From: Palleronia sp. THAF1
GTDB taxonomy: Bacteria > Pseudomonadota > Alphaproteobacteria > Rhodobacterales > Rhodobacteraceae
NCBI RefSeq assembly: GCF_009363795.1
Contig: NZ_CP045420.1
Location: 291,001-355,000 of the forward strand
Length of the DNA: 64,000 nt
Direction: 5' to 3'
A model generated the notes under the pieces. That model did not search any database and had not been told where the DNA came from. It saw nothing but the letters and a program-made list of their open reading frames with translations. Made by a program: the position numbers and the translations under genes. Positions 50,455 to 59,513 of the stretch are shown here, one piece after another (position 1 is the first letter of the stretch; each line of letters starts with the position of its first letter).

Positions 50455-51429
50455 CTACTGCCCCATCTTACCCAGCGTTTCGACGATGTTATACACCGAC
50501 GGTCCCAGCAGAATAATCAGAAGGGGCGGGACGGTGAACATCATTGTGGACAGTGTCATCTTGGTCGGCAGCGTGTTCGCTTTTTCTTCCGCGCGCATCA
50601 CGCGCTTGTCGCGCATCTCCGAGGCATAGACGCGCAAAGCTTCGGCGATGGATGTACCGAAGGCCGCCGACTGGATCAGCACGGTCACGAAGTTCGATAC
50701 GTCCGACACGCCCGCGCGCTCACCCATGTCTTTCAGGACGACATTCTTGTCCTTACCGGCTTTGATCTCTTGCGCGACCATCTCGTATTCGTCCGAGAGG
50801 GCAGGGTAGCCTGCACGGATTTCCTTGGCGACGCGGGCGATGGAGTGGTCCATGGACTGACCAGCCTCGACGCAAACCAGCATCATGTCCAGGCTGTCGG
50901 GAAAGCCGTTTACGATTTCTTCCTGCCGCTTCTGCAGACGCTTCGTCACCCAGTATTTCGGGAGGCCGTAGCCGATGCCGCCGGGCAGCAGCGTGTAAAG
51001 GATCATCTTGGTGGTCGAAACGTCCTCTCCACCAGCGCTGGCCAGGGCGAAGATCAGGCCCAGCACAAGAAAGCCGATACCCAGAGCCATCTGCGCGAAG
51101 TTCATGATACGGATCGCGTTGGGGCTGCGGTAACCCGCGCGGATCAGCTTGAGGCGCATGGCCGAGTATTCCTCGGCGTTCTGCGGCTCTAGGAAGTTGG
51201 AGTATTTCTCCAATTTGTCGACCTTGCCGCCGCCAAGCCGCAAAGACACGCCATCGGCCCGCGCGTTACGGTTCTTCGCAGCCTGCTGGAACTTGTCCAT
51301 GGGGTCGGGGCGTCGGTTCAGGGCGAAGGGCAGCACACCCAGAACCAGCAGAAGCCCGATCCCGCCAAGGGCGATCATCGGACCCAGGGGGCCCAGCTGA
51401 TCGGTCAGCATTTGAATGATGGCATCCAT
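50455..51429 (-). CDS. tadC: Tad pilus inner membrane platform protein TadC
   Basis: A 324-residue type II secretion GspF-family protein: several hydrophobic helices (17-35, 120-165, 295-315) around the F domain with LDMMLVCVEAGQSMDHSIARVAKEI and ALRVYASEMRDKRVMRAEEKANTLPTKMTL. With TadB it forms the platform driven by TadA. It lies 3 bases after tadB. Confidence 0.95.
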   Translation of the reverse strand: MDAIIQMLTDQLGPLGPMIALGGIGLLLVLGVLPFALNRRPDPMDKFQQAAKNRNARADGVSLRLGGGKVDKLEKYSNFLEPQNAEEYSAMRLKLIRAGYRSPNAIRIMNFAQMALGIGFLVLGLIFALASAGGEDVSTTKMILYTLLPGGIGYGLPKYWVTKRLQKRQEEIVNGFPDSLDMMLVCVEAGQSMDHSIARVAKEIRAGYPALSDEYEMVAQEIKAGKDKNVVLKDMGERAGVSDVSNFVTVLIQSAAFGTSIAEALRVYASEMRDKRVMRAEEKANTLPTKMTLSTMMFTVPPLLIILLGPSVYNIVETLGKMGQ

Positions 51430-51432
51430 TGT

Positions 51433-52401
51433 TCAGACCTTGATGTTCGTAAGGGTCTTCATGACGAAGATGTTGGCGACAAGGAAACCGGCCACGACAA
51501 GGCAGGCGGGGATAAAATACGCCGTCTCTTTCACGTCGTCGTAGTAGTTTGGTTGCAGTACGTTGATCATCACGATTGCGCCCAGCGGGAAGACCGACAG
51601 AAACATGCCCGACCACTTCGCCTCTGCCGTAATGGCCGTAACGCGGCGGAACAGCTTGAAGCGCGAACGGATCACCTGGCTGAGACCGTAGAGCACTTCG
51701 GCCAAATTACCGCCCGATTGCTGCTGGATCGTCACCGCAACGGCGAGGAAGCGCAAATCCTGCATATCCAGCCGTTCTGCCATGGCTTTCAGCGCCTCGC
51801 CGGTGTCGCGGCCATACGCAGCCTCGTCCGCAATGACGCCCATCTCGGACCCCAGCGGGTCGGGCACTTCCTTGGCGACGGCGGCCAAAGCAGAGGAAAA
51901 CGGATGACCGACGCGCAGGCTGCGCACCATCAACTCGACCGCGTCGGGCAGTTGTTCTTCAATCATCGACATGCGCTTCTTGGCCTTCTTCGAGACCCAG
52001 ACGAACACGCCGCCGACACCCATCGCGACTGCGCAGGCGATGCGGATCGGGGTGTCCGCACTCGTGCCCAGCGTCAGCCCGGTATAGGCCGCGATGGCCA
52101 GCACGCCCATCATCATGATCAGCTGCGTCGGCGTGAACGCAATGTTCGCTTTCTGCGCCTTGGTCGCCAGAAGTGAGTACAGCGGGATCTTCTGGTTCTT
52201 CATGTGCTGCGTCATCTCCTTGCGGAGTTGTTCGAGCACCTGTTCGCGGTTGCCGCCCTTTTCGAGCATCTCCAGACGGCGATTGACCCGGCTGTTGAGC
52301 GAGATCGATTTGCCGAAGACGGTCAGGTAGATGCCTTCGACCAGCAGCAGAACGGCGACGAAGATGACGCCGTAGACGACAAGATCCATGGATACTTGCA
52401 T
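51433..52401 (-). CDS. tadB: Tad pilus inner membrane platform protein TadB
   Basis: A 322-residue GspF-family membrane protein with helices near the N-terminus, at about 95-130 and at the C-terminus, and the F-domain signature [34 protein letters not shown] plus LRFLAVAVTIQQQSGGNLAEVL. It lies 4 bases after tadA and precedes tadC. Confidence 0.95.
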   Translation of the reverse strand: MQVSMDLVVYGVIFVAVLLLVEGIYLTVFGKSISLNSRVNRRLEMLEKGGNREQVLEQLRKEMTQHMKNQKIPLYSLLATKAQKANIAFTPTQLIMMMGVLAIAAYTGLTLGTSADTPIRIACAVAMGVGGVFVWVSKKAKKRMSMIEEQLPDAVELMVRSLRVGHPFSSALAAVAKEVPDPLGSEMGVIADEAAYGRDTGEALKAMAERLDMQDLRFLAVAVTIQQQSGGNLAEVLYGLSQVIRSRFKLFRRVTAITAEAKWSGMFLSVFPLGAIVMINVLQPNYYDDVKETAYFIPACLVVAGFLVANIFVMKTLTNIKV

Positions 52402-52405
52402 TGGA

Positions 52406-53875
52406 TCAGCCTTTCACGGGTTCGTAGATTTCGGCGGGCAAGTTGTAGCCCCACATCTTGAAGCGCTCGGCGTAGTGCGAGCGCACACCGGTGCCGGTGT
52501 AGTGGCCCAATATCTTGTTGTCGGGCGTCAGACCGGTGCGCTGGAAGCGGAAGACTTCCTGCATAGAGATCACATCGCCTTCCATGCCGGTCACTTCGGT
52601 GATCGACACCATGCGGCGCGAACCGTCCTGAAGGCGGCTGGCCTGCACGATCAGATGGACAGCGGACGCGATCTGGCTGCGCACGGCCTTCAGCGGCATT
52701 TCGATACCGGCCATCGCGATCATGTTCTCCAATCGGCTGATGCCGTCGCGGGCAGAGTTCGCGTGGATCGTGGTCATCGACCCGTCGTGGCCAGTGTTCA
52801 TGGCCTGCAACATGTCGATGACTTCCTCGCCGCGCGTCTCACCGACGATGATACGGTCGGGGCGCATCCGCAGGGCATTCTTCAGACAGTCGCGCTGGCT
52901 GACGGCACCGCGGCCTTCGACGTTGGCCGGGCGGCTTTCCATTCGGCCCACGTGGGTCTGTTGCAGTTGAAGCTCCGCCGTATCTTCGATCGTCAGGATA
53001 CGCTCGTCGTTGTCGATGAAGGACGACAGGGCGTTCAACGTGGTCGTCTTACCCGAACCCGTACCGCCCGAGACGATGATGTTCAGGCGGGTGGACACGG
53101 CAGCTTCCAGATACAGTGCCATTTCCTCGGTGAAGGCCCCGAAGTTCACAAGATCCTGGATACCCAGCTTGTCCTTCTTGAACTTACGGATCGAGACAAG
53201 GCTGCCATCCACCGCGATGGGCGGGACCATGGCGTTGAAACGCGAGCCGTCTGCGAGGCGGGCGTCGACGTATGGGTTGGATTCGTCAACGCGGCGGCCC
53301 ACGGCGGACACGATCTTGTCGATGATGCGCAGCAGGTGACGCTCATCCTTGAAAGTGATGTCGGTCAGTTCCAGCTTGCCCGCGCGTTCCACGAAGATCT
53401 GCTGGGGTCCGTTGACGAGGATATCGTTAACGCTTTCGTCCTTCAGCAACGCTTCCAGCGGGCCGAGGCCTTTCACTTCGTCGTACAGTTCCTGGTTCAG
53501 AAGCTGACGCTCTTCGCGGTTCAGAACGATGCCCATCGTGCTCATCGCCTCTGACGCGATGGCGGTGATCTCTGATTTCAGGTCGCTCTCGCTCGCCTGT
53601 TCCAGCGCGGCGAGGTTCAGGTTCTCCAGAAGCTCCTTGTGAAGCTGGACCTTGATGTCGCCAAGTCGTTCCTTGCGCTTCTTTTCCTTGTCGGGCTGCG
53701 CGGCGCGGGCTTCGGCGCGCATCGGGCGAACATTGTCGGGCAGCTTGGTCGCCATTTTCGCCTTGGGCGGGATCGGGGCGGCAGACGCAGGCTCTCCCGA
53801 TTTCGGTGTGGGCACGCCCTTGGGCAGCGTGGCGGGCTTGGTGGGCGATCCGGTTTTCTTGTAACGCGAGAACAT
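52406..53875 (-). CDS. tadA: Tad pilus assembly ATPase TadA (CpaF)
   Basis: The 489-residue secretion ATPase has a basic Pro-rich N-terminus, an N-domain (about 75-240) and a C-domain with Walker A GGTGSGKTT (270-278), the Asp box with two acidic residues, a His box (MTTIHANSARD) and the Arg fingers typical of VirB11-like ATPases. It powers Flp pilus polymerisation. The start MFSRYKKTG is preferred, with AAGGAAT 6 bases upstream. Confidence 0.96.
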   Translation of the reverse strand: MFSRYKKTGSPTKPATLPKGVPTPKSGEPASAAPIPPKAKMATKLPDNVRPMRAEARAAQPDKEKKRKERLGDIKVQLHKELLENLNLAALEQASESDLKSEITAIASEAMSTMGIVLNREERQLLNQELYDEVKGLGPLEALLKDESVNDILVNGPQQIFVERAGKLELTDITFKDERHLLRIIDKIVSAVGRRVDESNPYVDARLADGSRFNAMVPPIAVDGSLVSIRKFKKDKLGIQDLVNFGAFTEEMALYLEAAVSTRLNIIVSGGTGSGKTTTLNALSSFIDNDERILTIEDTAELQLQQTHVGRMESRPANVEGRGAVSQRDCLKNALRMRPDRIIVGETRGEEVIDMLQAMNTGHDGSMTTIHANSARDGISRLENMIAMAGIEMPLKAVRSQIASAVHLIVQASRLQDGSRRMVSITEVTGMEGDVISMQEVFRFQRTGLTPDNKILGHYTGTGVRSHYAERFKMWGYNLPAEIYEPVKG

Positions 53876-53885
53876 CGTTATTCCT

Positions 53886-55130
53886 TCATACTTCCGCAAC
53901 GTCGGCGTTCAGCTGGTGGGCCGACAAAGCGATCTTCGCGATTTCCTTGCGCAGCGCGTTCTTCTTGGCGGATTTGGCCAGCGGAATGCCCGTGTCGTTG
54001 GCTTCGACGACCTGCTTGCCGCCGTCCGGCAACATCACGTCGATCGACACGCCAAGGCTTTCGGCCAGACGCTTGACCCGGCTTTTTCCGGCCATATCGG
54101 TGAATTTCGGTGCGCGGTTCATCACGAAGCGCAGCTTTTCGATGGGCAAGTCTTCGGCCTTCAGCGCACGCAGCAGGCGCAACGCGTTCTGGGCCGAGCG
54201 CATGTCGGTCTCCAGCAGCGCGAAATAGGCGTGGGCCCGATTCATCACCGTTTCGGTCCATTGAACGACGGTCGATGGCATATCGATCACGACGAAATCG
54301 AACTGCGAAGCGGCGAATGTCAGGATGCGGTCCACGTCCTCGGGGCCGATCATGTCCAGGGGGACCAGCTCGGACGGGGCCGGAAAGACGTGCAGCCGTT
54401 CGTCATGGGCCACCATCGCCTGCATCAGGCTGTCGGCGTCCATGGTTTCGGTGTCAGTCAGGATTTCCAGAACGGCATCACGGGGCGACAAGTCCAGATA
54501 TGTCGAGACCGCGCCGCCCTGAAGCTCCATGTCCAGAATGCAGACACGCGGGGGCTTGTCGCCGCCCAGGGTGCTGAGCTCGTTGGCCAAGTTCACCGCA
54601 AAGGTCGTGGCACCAACGCCACCGGCAAGGCCCTGCACGGGAAGGATCACGCCGTTGCGGTCCTCTTTCGACGTCTTCAGCGCGGGCGTCGCAGGCGCGG
54701 CTGGTGCGGCGGGCGCGGGGGCAGGCTCTTTCAGGCGCTCGATCGCTTCGCCAAGGGCGCCATCGGGCAAGGGGTAGGGGACGAATTCGTTGGCGCCCAG
54801 CTTCAACAGCTGGTGCAGCACCATCGGGCTGACCTCTTCCGCGATGACGATGACGCCGATCTTGCGCGCCGATGCGCTGCGGATCAGGTCGGCGATCTGG
54901 GCGACGTTGGGCTCATCCTCGTCGTCCATCGCGATAGCGATGAATTCCAGTTCCTCGGCATCGGGCTGCTTGAGGAACATTGCCGCATCTTGAAACGACA
55001 GGTCGCCCCACGCTTCGCCAAGGGCAGTTTCCATGTCCTCGATCAGCAGATCGAAGTTCTGCACGTCCCTGCAGACGGTGCAGGCCCGGATGGGGGCGAT
55101 CTCCTCGGTCTGGACAGCGTTGCTCGACAT
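53886..55130 (-). CDS. cpaE: pilus localisation ATPase CpaE/TadZ
   Basis: A 414-residue protein: an N-terminal receiver-like domain without a phosphorylated Asp (about 20-135), a Pro/Ala linker, and a MinD/ParA-like domain with the atypical Walker A GLAGGVGATT (167-176), in which the two signature lysines of the deviant P-loop are absent, VCILDMELQGGAVSTYLDL and FVVIDMPSTVVQWTE. It places the Tad machine at the pole in relatives. It precedes tadA by 10 bases. Confidence 0.92.
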   Translation of the reverse strand: MSSNAVQTEEIAPIRACTVCRDVQNFDLLIEDMETALGEAWGDLSFQDAAMFLKQPDAEELEFIAIAMDDEDEPNVAQIADLIRSASARKIGVIVIAEEVSPMVLHQLLKLGANEFVPYPLPDGALGEAIERLKEPAPAPAAPAAPATPALKTSKEDRNGVILPVQGLAGGVGATTFAVNLANELSTLGGDKPPRVCILDMELQGGAVSTYLDLSPRDAVLEILTDTETMDADSLMQAMVAHDERLHVFPAPSELVPLDMIGPEDVDRILTFAASQFDFVVIDMPSTVVQWTETVMNRAHAYFALLETDMRSAQNALRLLRALKAEDLPIEKLRFVMNRAPKFTDMAGKSRVKRLAESLGVSIDVMLPDGGKQVVEANDTGIPLAKSAKKNALRKEIAKIALSAHQLNADVAEV

Positions 55131-55303
55131 TTGCTCAGGTCCTTCGACGAATTTCTACGGTCCGGTCGATGCCGGGCCGCAATGCCGGTTTTCCGGCTTC
55201 ATCGTCTGTATGCTTGGCAAACCGGGCAGGAATGGGGCCGAAAAATCCTCATTATCCGGCAATCGGGAACACTGGCCGGGAAAGCGCCCGACCGTTTCAC
55301 CCC

Positions 55304-55960
55304 CTATTCGCCGCCGCCGCCGCCTTCGTCCGTATCCCCGATGCGCGGCATGTAGGTCGCGCCTTCGACGTACTCGCGGTAGATCACCTCGGCGTATTTG
55401 CCGTCGATCAGTGTCGGACGGCCGCCAACGAAGCCGGACACTTCCGTGACCGTGCGGCGGTTGGCCTGTTCGCGACCTTGGGTAACTATCAGCGGCTGCG
55501 TTTCCCCGTAGGACACAAGGGCCGCCAGTCGCGCGCCATTCACACCGTTGCGGACCAGTTCGGCCACGACGGCATTCGCGCGGCGCAGGCCCAGCGATTT
55601 GTTGTAGCTGGCCGAGCCGACCAGATCGGTGTGACCGTAGACGCGGAAGGTGACTTCCGGGAATTGCCGGATCCACGCCGCCTGCCGTGCGATCACCGCA
55701 CGGGCGTCGGGGCTAAGATGCGCGCTGTCGAAGGCGAAGGTCACGACAGAATCGATCTCTGCCGAGAAGCGGTTGTTCAGATGCTCGACCTGACCGACCT
55801 TGCCGGCCTGGACCATCATGTTGCTCATCGTCGGATTGCCGAATTGGCCTTCGTCCAGATAAGCGCCGACCGGGGCGTTCCAGGTGGGCGAGCCGCAGGA
55901 TACCAGTGCAAGCACAGAGGTGACGGCCAAAAGGGCGGGGGTGCGGTGTGTTCGGATCAT
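55304..55960 (-). CDS. OmpA-domain lipoprotein of the Tad cluster
   Basis: The 218-residue protein has lipobox LVS-Cys22 and a C-terminal OmpA-like domain (SVVTFAFDSAHLSPDARAVIARQAAWIRQFPEVTFRVYGHTDLVGSASYNKSLGLRRANAV) that should bind peptidoglycan. It ends in a Gly-rich acidic tail. It occupies the place of cpaD (usually a secretin-associated lipoprotein) between cpaC and cpaE, so it probably anchors the secretin to the cell wall. 173 bases without a recognisable feature separate it from cpaE. Confidence 0.88.
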   Translation of the reverse strand: MIRTHRTPALLAVTSVLALVSCGSPTWNAPVGAYLDEGQFGNPTMSNMMVQAGKVGQVEHLNNRFSAEIDSVVTFAFDSAHLSPDARAVIARQAAWIRQFPEVTFRVYGHTDLVGSASYNKSLGLRRANAVVAELVRNGVNGARLAALVSYGETQPLIVTQGREQANRRTVTEVSGFVGGRPTLIDGKYAEVIYREYVEGATYMPRIGDTDEGGGGGE

Positions 55961-55965
55961 GTGCC

Positions 55966-57390
55966 CTACTCCATCACGTAGCCGTAGGACCCGGTGTAGT
56001 CCTGCCGCGCGACCTCTCCGGCTGCGCCTTGCAGGGCGGGGCGGGTGCGGGTCGTGCCATCGGTGCTGCCGAACAGGAACAGGTCGCGTTCGGTCGGCGG
56101 GACCACGCGGTCGGTCGGTAGCGACAGGGCTTCGCCCCGGACCGGCGACACGAGGTGCGCGGTGATGATGATGACCAGTTCGGTCTGATTGCGGTTGTAA
56201 GAGGTCGAGCGGAAGAGCGCGCCCAGTACCGGTACGTCACCCAACCAAGGCACCGACGTGATCGCGTCGCGGAAGTCGTCTTCCAAGAGACCGGCGATGG
56301 CAAAGCTTTCGCCGTCGCGCAACTGCACGGTGGTCTTTGCTTCGCGGCGAGAGAAACCGTTGACGGCCGCGCCGTTACCAAGGTTGACCACGATAGAGTT
56401 GTCGATGGCCGATACGGCAGCGCCCATTTCAACGTTGATGACTTCGTCGGCCAACACGGTGGGGATGAAGTCCAATTCGACGCCGAAAGGTTTGTATTCG
56501 ATACCGATGCCGCCCAGCGTATCGCGCACCGGGATCGGATATTCACCGCCCGCCAAGAATTCAGCGCCTTGGCCCGACAGGGAAACAAGGTTCGGTTCGC
56601 TGAGCGTGCGGATCACACCCTTGCTTTCCAGCGCCTCCAGCACGACTTCCAGCCGCAAGGAGTCCGATCCGAAGGACACGCCAAGCGCACCCTGAACATC
56701 GCCGCTCAGCTGGAAGGCGCCATTGTCGACGCCGCCGACGGCGTTCGCGGCGCTGGTGAAGCCACCGCCAGCAAAAACCCCGTTGCCCGTGGCAATACCC
56801 AGCGAGCTGGACAGGGATTTCGAGACGCTGCGGCTCATTTCCGCGAAGCGCACCTTCAGCATGACCTGCTGCTGGCCGCCCACGCTCATCAGGTTGGATA
56901 CGCGTTCGGGGGCGTAGCGTTCGGCCAGCTCCAGCGCGCGGTCCAGCGCGGTGATCGACGACACGATGCCCGACATGACGATCCCGTCATTCGCGGTGCG
57001 CACCTCGATTTTTTCACCGGGTAGGATCTGTTGCAGACGTTCCTTGAACTCGCCCAGGTCGGGAACGACCTGCACGTCCACGTTTGTGATCAGCCGCCCT
57101 TCCGCGTTCAGAAGCGTCAGTGTCGTGCGGCCGGGCGTCTTGCCCAGAACGTAGACGGTGCGATCGGACAGCGTCGAGATATCGGCGATCGCCGGATTGG
57201 CGATGGACAGCTCGGCGAAGGGGACGTCGCTTTCCACCACGACCGCGCGGTTCATCGGCACCCGAAGGGCCGAGGACGTGCCGTTCGACAGGACGCGCAG
57301 GTTCTGCGCATCAAGTGGAGTGGCCGCGATGGTGCCGAATGTCATTGCAAGGCCGACGGATGCGGCCCTTAGAAAACTGCTCATATGCAT
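55966..57390 (-). CDS. cpaC: Tad pilus secretin CpaC (RcpA)
   Basis: A 474-residue outer membrane channel protein with a signal peptide (cleaved near LDAQ, residue 29), a pilus-assembly N-terminal domain (SSALRVPMNRAVVVESDVPFAELSIANPAIADIST), a BON-like segment, and the secretin domain (VMLKVRFAEMSRSVSKSL ... FLAGGEYPIPVRD ... FIPTVLADEVINVEM ... GLLEDDFRDAITSVPWLGDVPVLGALFRS). ATG 57384 is an alternative start. Confidence 0.95.
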   Translation of the reverse strand: MHMSSFLRAASVGLAMTFGTIAATPLDAQNLRVLSNGTSSALRVPMNRAVVVESDVPFAELSIANPAIADISTLSDRTVYVLGKTPGRTTLTLLNAEGRLITNVDVQVVPDLGEFKERLQQILPGEKIEVRTANDGIVMSGIVSSITALDRALELAERYAPERVSNLMSVGGQQQVMLKVRFAEMSRSVSKSLSSSLGIATGNGVFAGGGFTSAANAVGGVDNGAFQLSGDVQGALGVSFGSDSLRLEVVLEALESKGVIRTLSEPNLVSLSGQGAEFLAGGEYPIPVRDTLGGIGIEYKPFGVELDFIPTVLADEVINVEMGAAVSAIDNSIVVNLGNGAAVNGFSRREAKTTVQLRDGESFAIAGLLEDDFRDAITSVPWLGDVPVLGALFRSTSYNRNQTELVIIITAHLVSPVRGEALSLPTDRVVPPTERDLFLFGSTDGTTRTRPALQGAAGEVARQDYTGSYGYVME

Positions 57391-57565
57391 GTGATCCTGC
57401 CTCTGTGATCACTCAAGATGCGGGTCTTTGCGCCCGCGATTGGGATGACGATGCGCAGATGTGTCTTTTTTTGCAATGCTTTTGGCAGGCCCAGGAATTG
57501 CCCTGCGTCAAAGGCGCAACACCGACATGGTGCTGCGCCTTCAAAGAGAGCTGGGCGAAAGCCAA

Positions 57566-58399
57566 TCAGCCGTCGTTGCAGGGGATTGGGATTTCCACGA
57601 CTTCGGAACCGCGGCGGGTGCGGATCGAGCAGGTCTTTGGGGCGACGGGCGCTTCTGCACGGGTCTCTTCCTCGATCCCCAGAAGCTCGCGTTGATCGAT
57701 CTCGACCTGCTCTGACACGATCTGATCCAATGCACCGACGAGGGCCAGCGAGAGACGGCCAGAGGATTGCGCCTGAGCGAACGCGGCCACTTGGCGCGGT
57801 GTCGCTTCGACGGTGATCGTGCGGGCCACGGTGGCGCCGGCGCGTTCAGAGTCGGCGGACTGGTCAACCGCGACGATGCGCACGTTGGTGTCGATCAACT
57901 TGGTCACCTCGCGTCGCTCATCCGGCAAGGTGCCCGTCCAGAAAAGATCGACCTCATCATCGGGGCGCAGGAAGCCGGACACGCCAGAGGCCACGTCGAC
58001 CCGGATCGCGAAGGCGCGCATTCCTGAGGACAGACGTGTGGCGACGCCTGCATCCTCTCCGGGCTTGGTAACCTTGTTGGCCAGAACCGGCTCGTTCTTC
58101 AGCATTGCCCGGATCACGGTGCGCGGCACGTCGAAGCCTTGCGGGAACAGGTCTTCGGCGACCGTGAACGTGCCTTCGGGCAGCGCATCGGTCGGAAGTT
58201 CCAGGTAGTGCAGGTCATCCGTCGTCAGTGGCGACCCGTAAGCAATGTCATGCTTGACGGCGATGATCTCGGTCATGGGCACCGCTGGTTCTGCGACGGC
58301 CGTCGTCTCAAGCGAGGCGATGTAATCGCGGGCCATGTAAACGGCGAAGCCGGCAAGCCCGAGGCCTGCGATCAAGACTGCAATGAATACGCTACGCAT
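57566..58399 (-). CDS. cpaB: Tad pilus assembly protein CpaB (RcpC)
   Basis: The 277-residue protein has an N-terminal membrane helix (MRSVFIAVLIAGLGLAGFAVYMA) and a SAF domain (EIIAVKHDIAYGSPLTTDDLHYLELPTDALPEGTF, AMLKNEPVLANKVTKPGED), then the RcpC domain (GMRAFAIRVDVASGVSGFLRPDDEVDLFWTG). SAF domains of CpaB bind peptidoglycan and help gate the secretin. It precedes cpaC in the operon. Confidence 0.94.
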   Translation of the reverse strand: MRSVFIAVLIAGLGLAGFAVYMARDYIASLETTAVAEPAVPMTEIIAVKHDIAYGSPLTTDDLHYLELPTDALPEGTFTVAEDLFPQGFDVPRTVIRAMLKNEPVLANKVTKPGEDAGVATRLSSGMRAFAIRVDVASGVSGFLRPDDEVDLFWTGTLPDERREVTKLIDTNVRIVAVDQSADSERAGATVARTITVEATPRQVAAFAQAQSSGRLSLALVGALDQIVSEQVEIDQRELLGIEEETRAEAPVAPKTCSIRTRRGSEVVEIPIPCNDG

Positions 58400-58514
58400 G
58401 TGTCGATCCTCGAAAGGGTGGTGGGGCGTGCGCCCCTCTGCTGATCGGCAGACTGCGGGATGATTGCGGCCAAATCGTGCCACCGCCGCGCCGTTGTCGT
58501 GAAAATGTGGACAA

Positions 58515-58721
58515 TCAACCCTGCCAGCCGGGCCAGATCTTTTCCGGCAAGTCTTCTTCCTGGAGTTTGTTGTCGATGGTCACGCCGGTGGAAACGGCCG
58601 CGCCGCGTGTCGTCAGTCCGGCAAACAGGGCGAAGCCGCTGAGCACAGAGATGATAACAGCGAAAACGATCCAATCCGGCAGGGCACCGTCTTCGTTCTG
58701 AAGGAATTTGGTCAAGGCCAT
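58515..58721 (-). CDS. Flp-like pilin 4, divergent
   Basis: A 68-residue protein, MALTKFLQNEDGALPDWIVFAVI..., with one hydrophobic helix after a short charged leader. The leader ends Gly-Ala-Leu-Pro-Asp-Trp, one residue shorter than the Gly-Ala-Val-Thr-Val-Asp-Trp of the other pilins, and the tail is acidic and tryptophan-rich (EEDLPEKIWPGWQG). It is the copy nearest cpaB and may be a minor or pseudo-pilin. A hairpin with T tract separates it from the third pilin. Confidence 0.75.
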   Translation of the reverse strand: MALTKFLQNEDGALPDWIVFAVIISVLSGFALFAGLTTRGAAVSTGVTIDNKLQEEDLPEKIWPGWQG

Positions 58722-58751
58722 GGGTCTTCTCCACAACTCGTGTTTTCCATG

Positions 58752-58787
58752 AAGAAAGGGCGCGGCGCATTTTCATGCGCCGCGCCC
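58752..58787 (-). terminator. hairpin with T tract between pilins 3 and 4
   Basis: On the minus strand GGGCGCGGCGCAT pairs perfectly with ATGCGCCGCGCCC (13 bp) around GAAA, then TTTCTTC. It lies 28 bases after the stop of the third pilin and should attenuate transcription into the fourth pilin and the Tad machinery. Confidence 0.8.
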
Positions 58788-58814
58788 GCTTTGCGCCGAG
58801 CTGGGCGCGCTGGA

Positions 58815-59009
58815 TCAGAACGCCTTATCGACGGTGATCGTGTTCAGGTAGCTGGAGATGTTCTGCGTCACACCCTTGGTGCCGGTCGTCACGGACGACA
58901 GGACGGCAATGCCCAGGCCAACAACGGCGGCGGTCAGAACGACCCAGTCGACGGTCACGGCGCCATCTTCGTCGTTGGAGAAGGTCTTGATGATGTTGAG
59001 GAAGGTCAT
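58815..59009 (-). CDS. Flp family type IVb pilin 3
   Basis: A 64-residue prepilin: short leader (MTFLNIIKTFSNDEDG), cleavage expected after Gly16, then AVTVDWVVLTAAVVGLGIAVLSSV as the pilin helix. Asp-Trp takes the place of the Glu-Tyr seen at the +5/+6 positions of canonical Flp pilins. Very close to pilin 2, so a recent duplication. AGGAGCC lies before the ATG. Confidence 0.92.
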   Translation of the reverse strand: MTFLNIIKTFSNDEDGAVTVDWVVLTAAVVGLGIAVLSSVTTGTKGVTQNISSYLNTITVDKAF

Positions 59010-59132
59010 GGTTGGCTCCTAAGTTTTCTACTATGGACCGGTGGGGTTACCGGCGTTGGGGTTGGTGGTCTTGGTATGACGGGCGATCTGGGCTTCTTTG
59101 CGACGATCACCCGACCATTTCGGGGTTGTTTT

Positions 59133-59160
59133 CCGACGGGCCGTGGCGGCGGCCCGACGG
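59133..59160 (-). promoter_or_regulatory. hairpin between pilins 2 and 3
   Basis: CCGACGGGCC and GGCCCGACGG form a 10-bp stem with one mismatch around 8 bases, 8 bases after the stop of pilin 2. No T tract follows on the transcribed strand, so an mRNA-stabilising 3' structure is more likely than a terminator. Confidence 0.4.
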
Positions 59161-59167
59161 GCGGACC

Positions 59168-59365
59168 TTACGGGAAGGTCGTGGTGATGGTTGTGCCCTC
59201 GAGGTGGCTGGACACGGCTTCCGTTACGCTTTTGGCGCCGGAGGTTACGGTGCTCAGGACAGCGATGCCGAGGCCGACGATGGCGGCGGTCAGCACGACC
59301 CAGTCCACGGTCACGGCACCGTCCTCGTCGGCGACAAAGCTCTTGATGAAGGGCCGGATGAACAT
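59168..59365 (-). CDS. Flp family type IVb pilin 2
   Basis: A 65-residue prepilin, MFIRPFIKSFVADEDG / AVTVDWVVLTAAIVGLGIAVLSTV, with the same leader and helix as pilin 3 and a different C-terminus (SSHLEGTTITTTFP). AGGAGCAAAAGACC gives a ribosome binding site before the ATG. With pilin 3 it is the likely major pilin. Confidence 0.92.
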   Translation of the reverse strand: MFIRPFIKSFVADEDGAVTVDWVVLTAAIVGLGIAVLSTVTSGAKSVTEAVSSHLEGTTITTTFP

Positions 59366-59513
59366 GGTCTTTTGCTCCTGAGAGTTTTTTGCGAGGCCGC
59401 CGTTGCAGTGGTCGTCGGCGGCGATGTGAATGGTATGGCTTGGCTTTGGGGCGCGATTGCGGCGAGGTTCGTAAGTTTTCAGGACAATCTGCGGAAACTT
59501 GTGAGGCAGTCGT

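Noticed and set aside
53916-55355. 479-codon open frame on the plus strand opposite cpaE
   Set aside because: Shadow of cpaE; composition typical of antisense frames, no domain.
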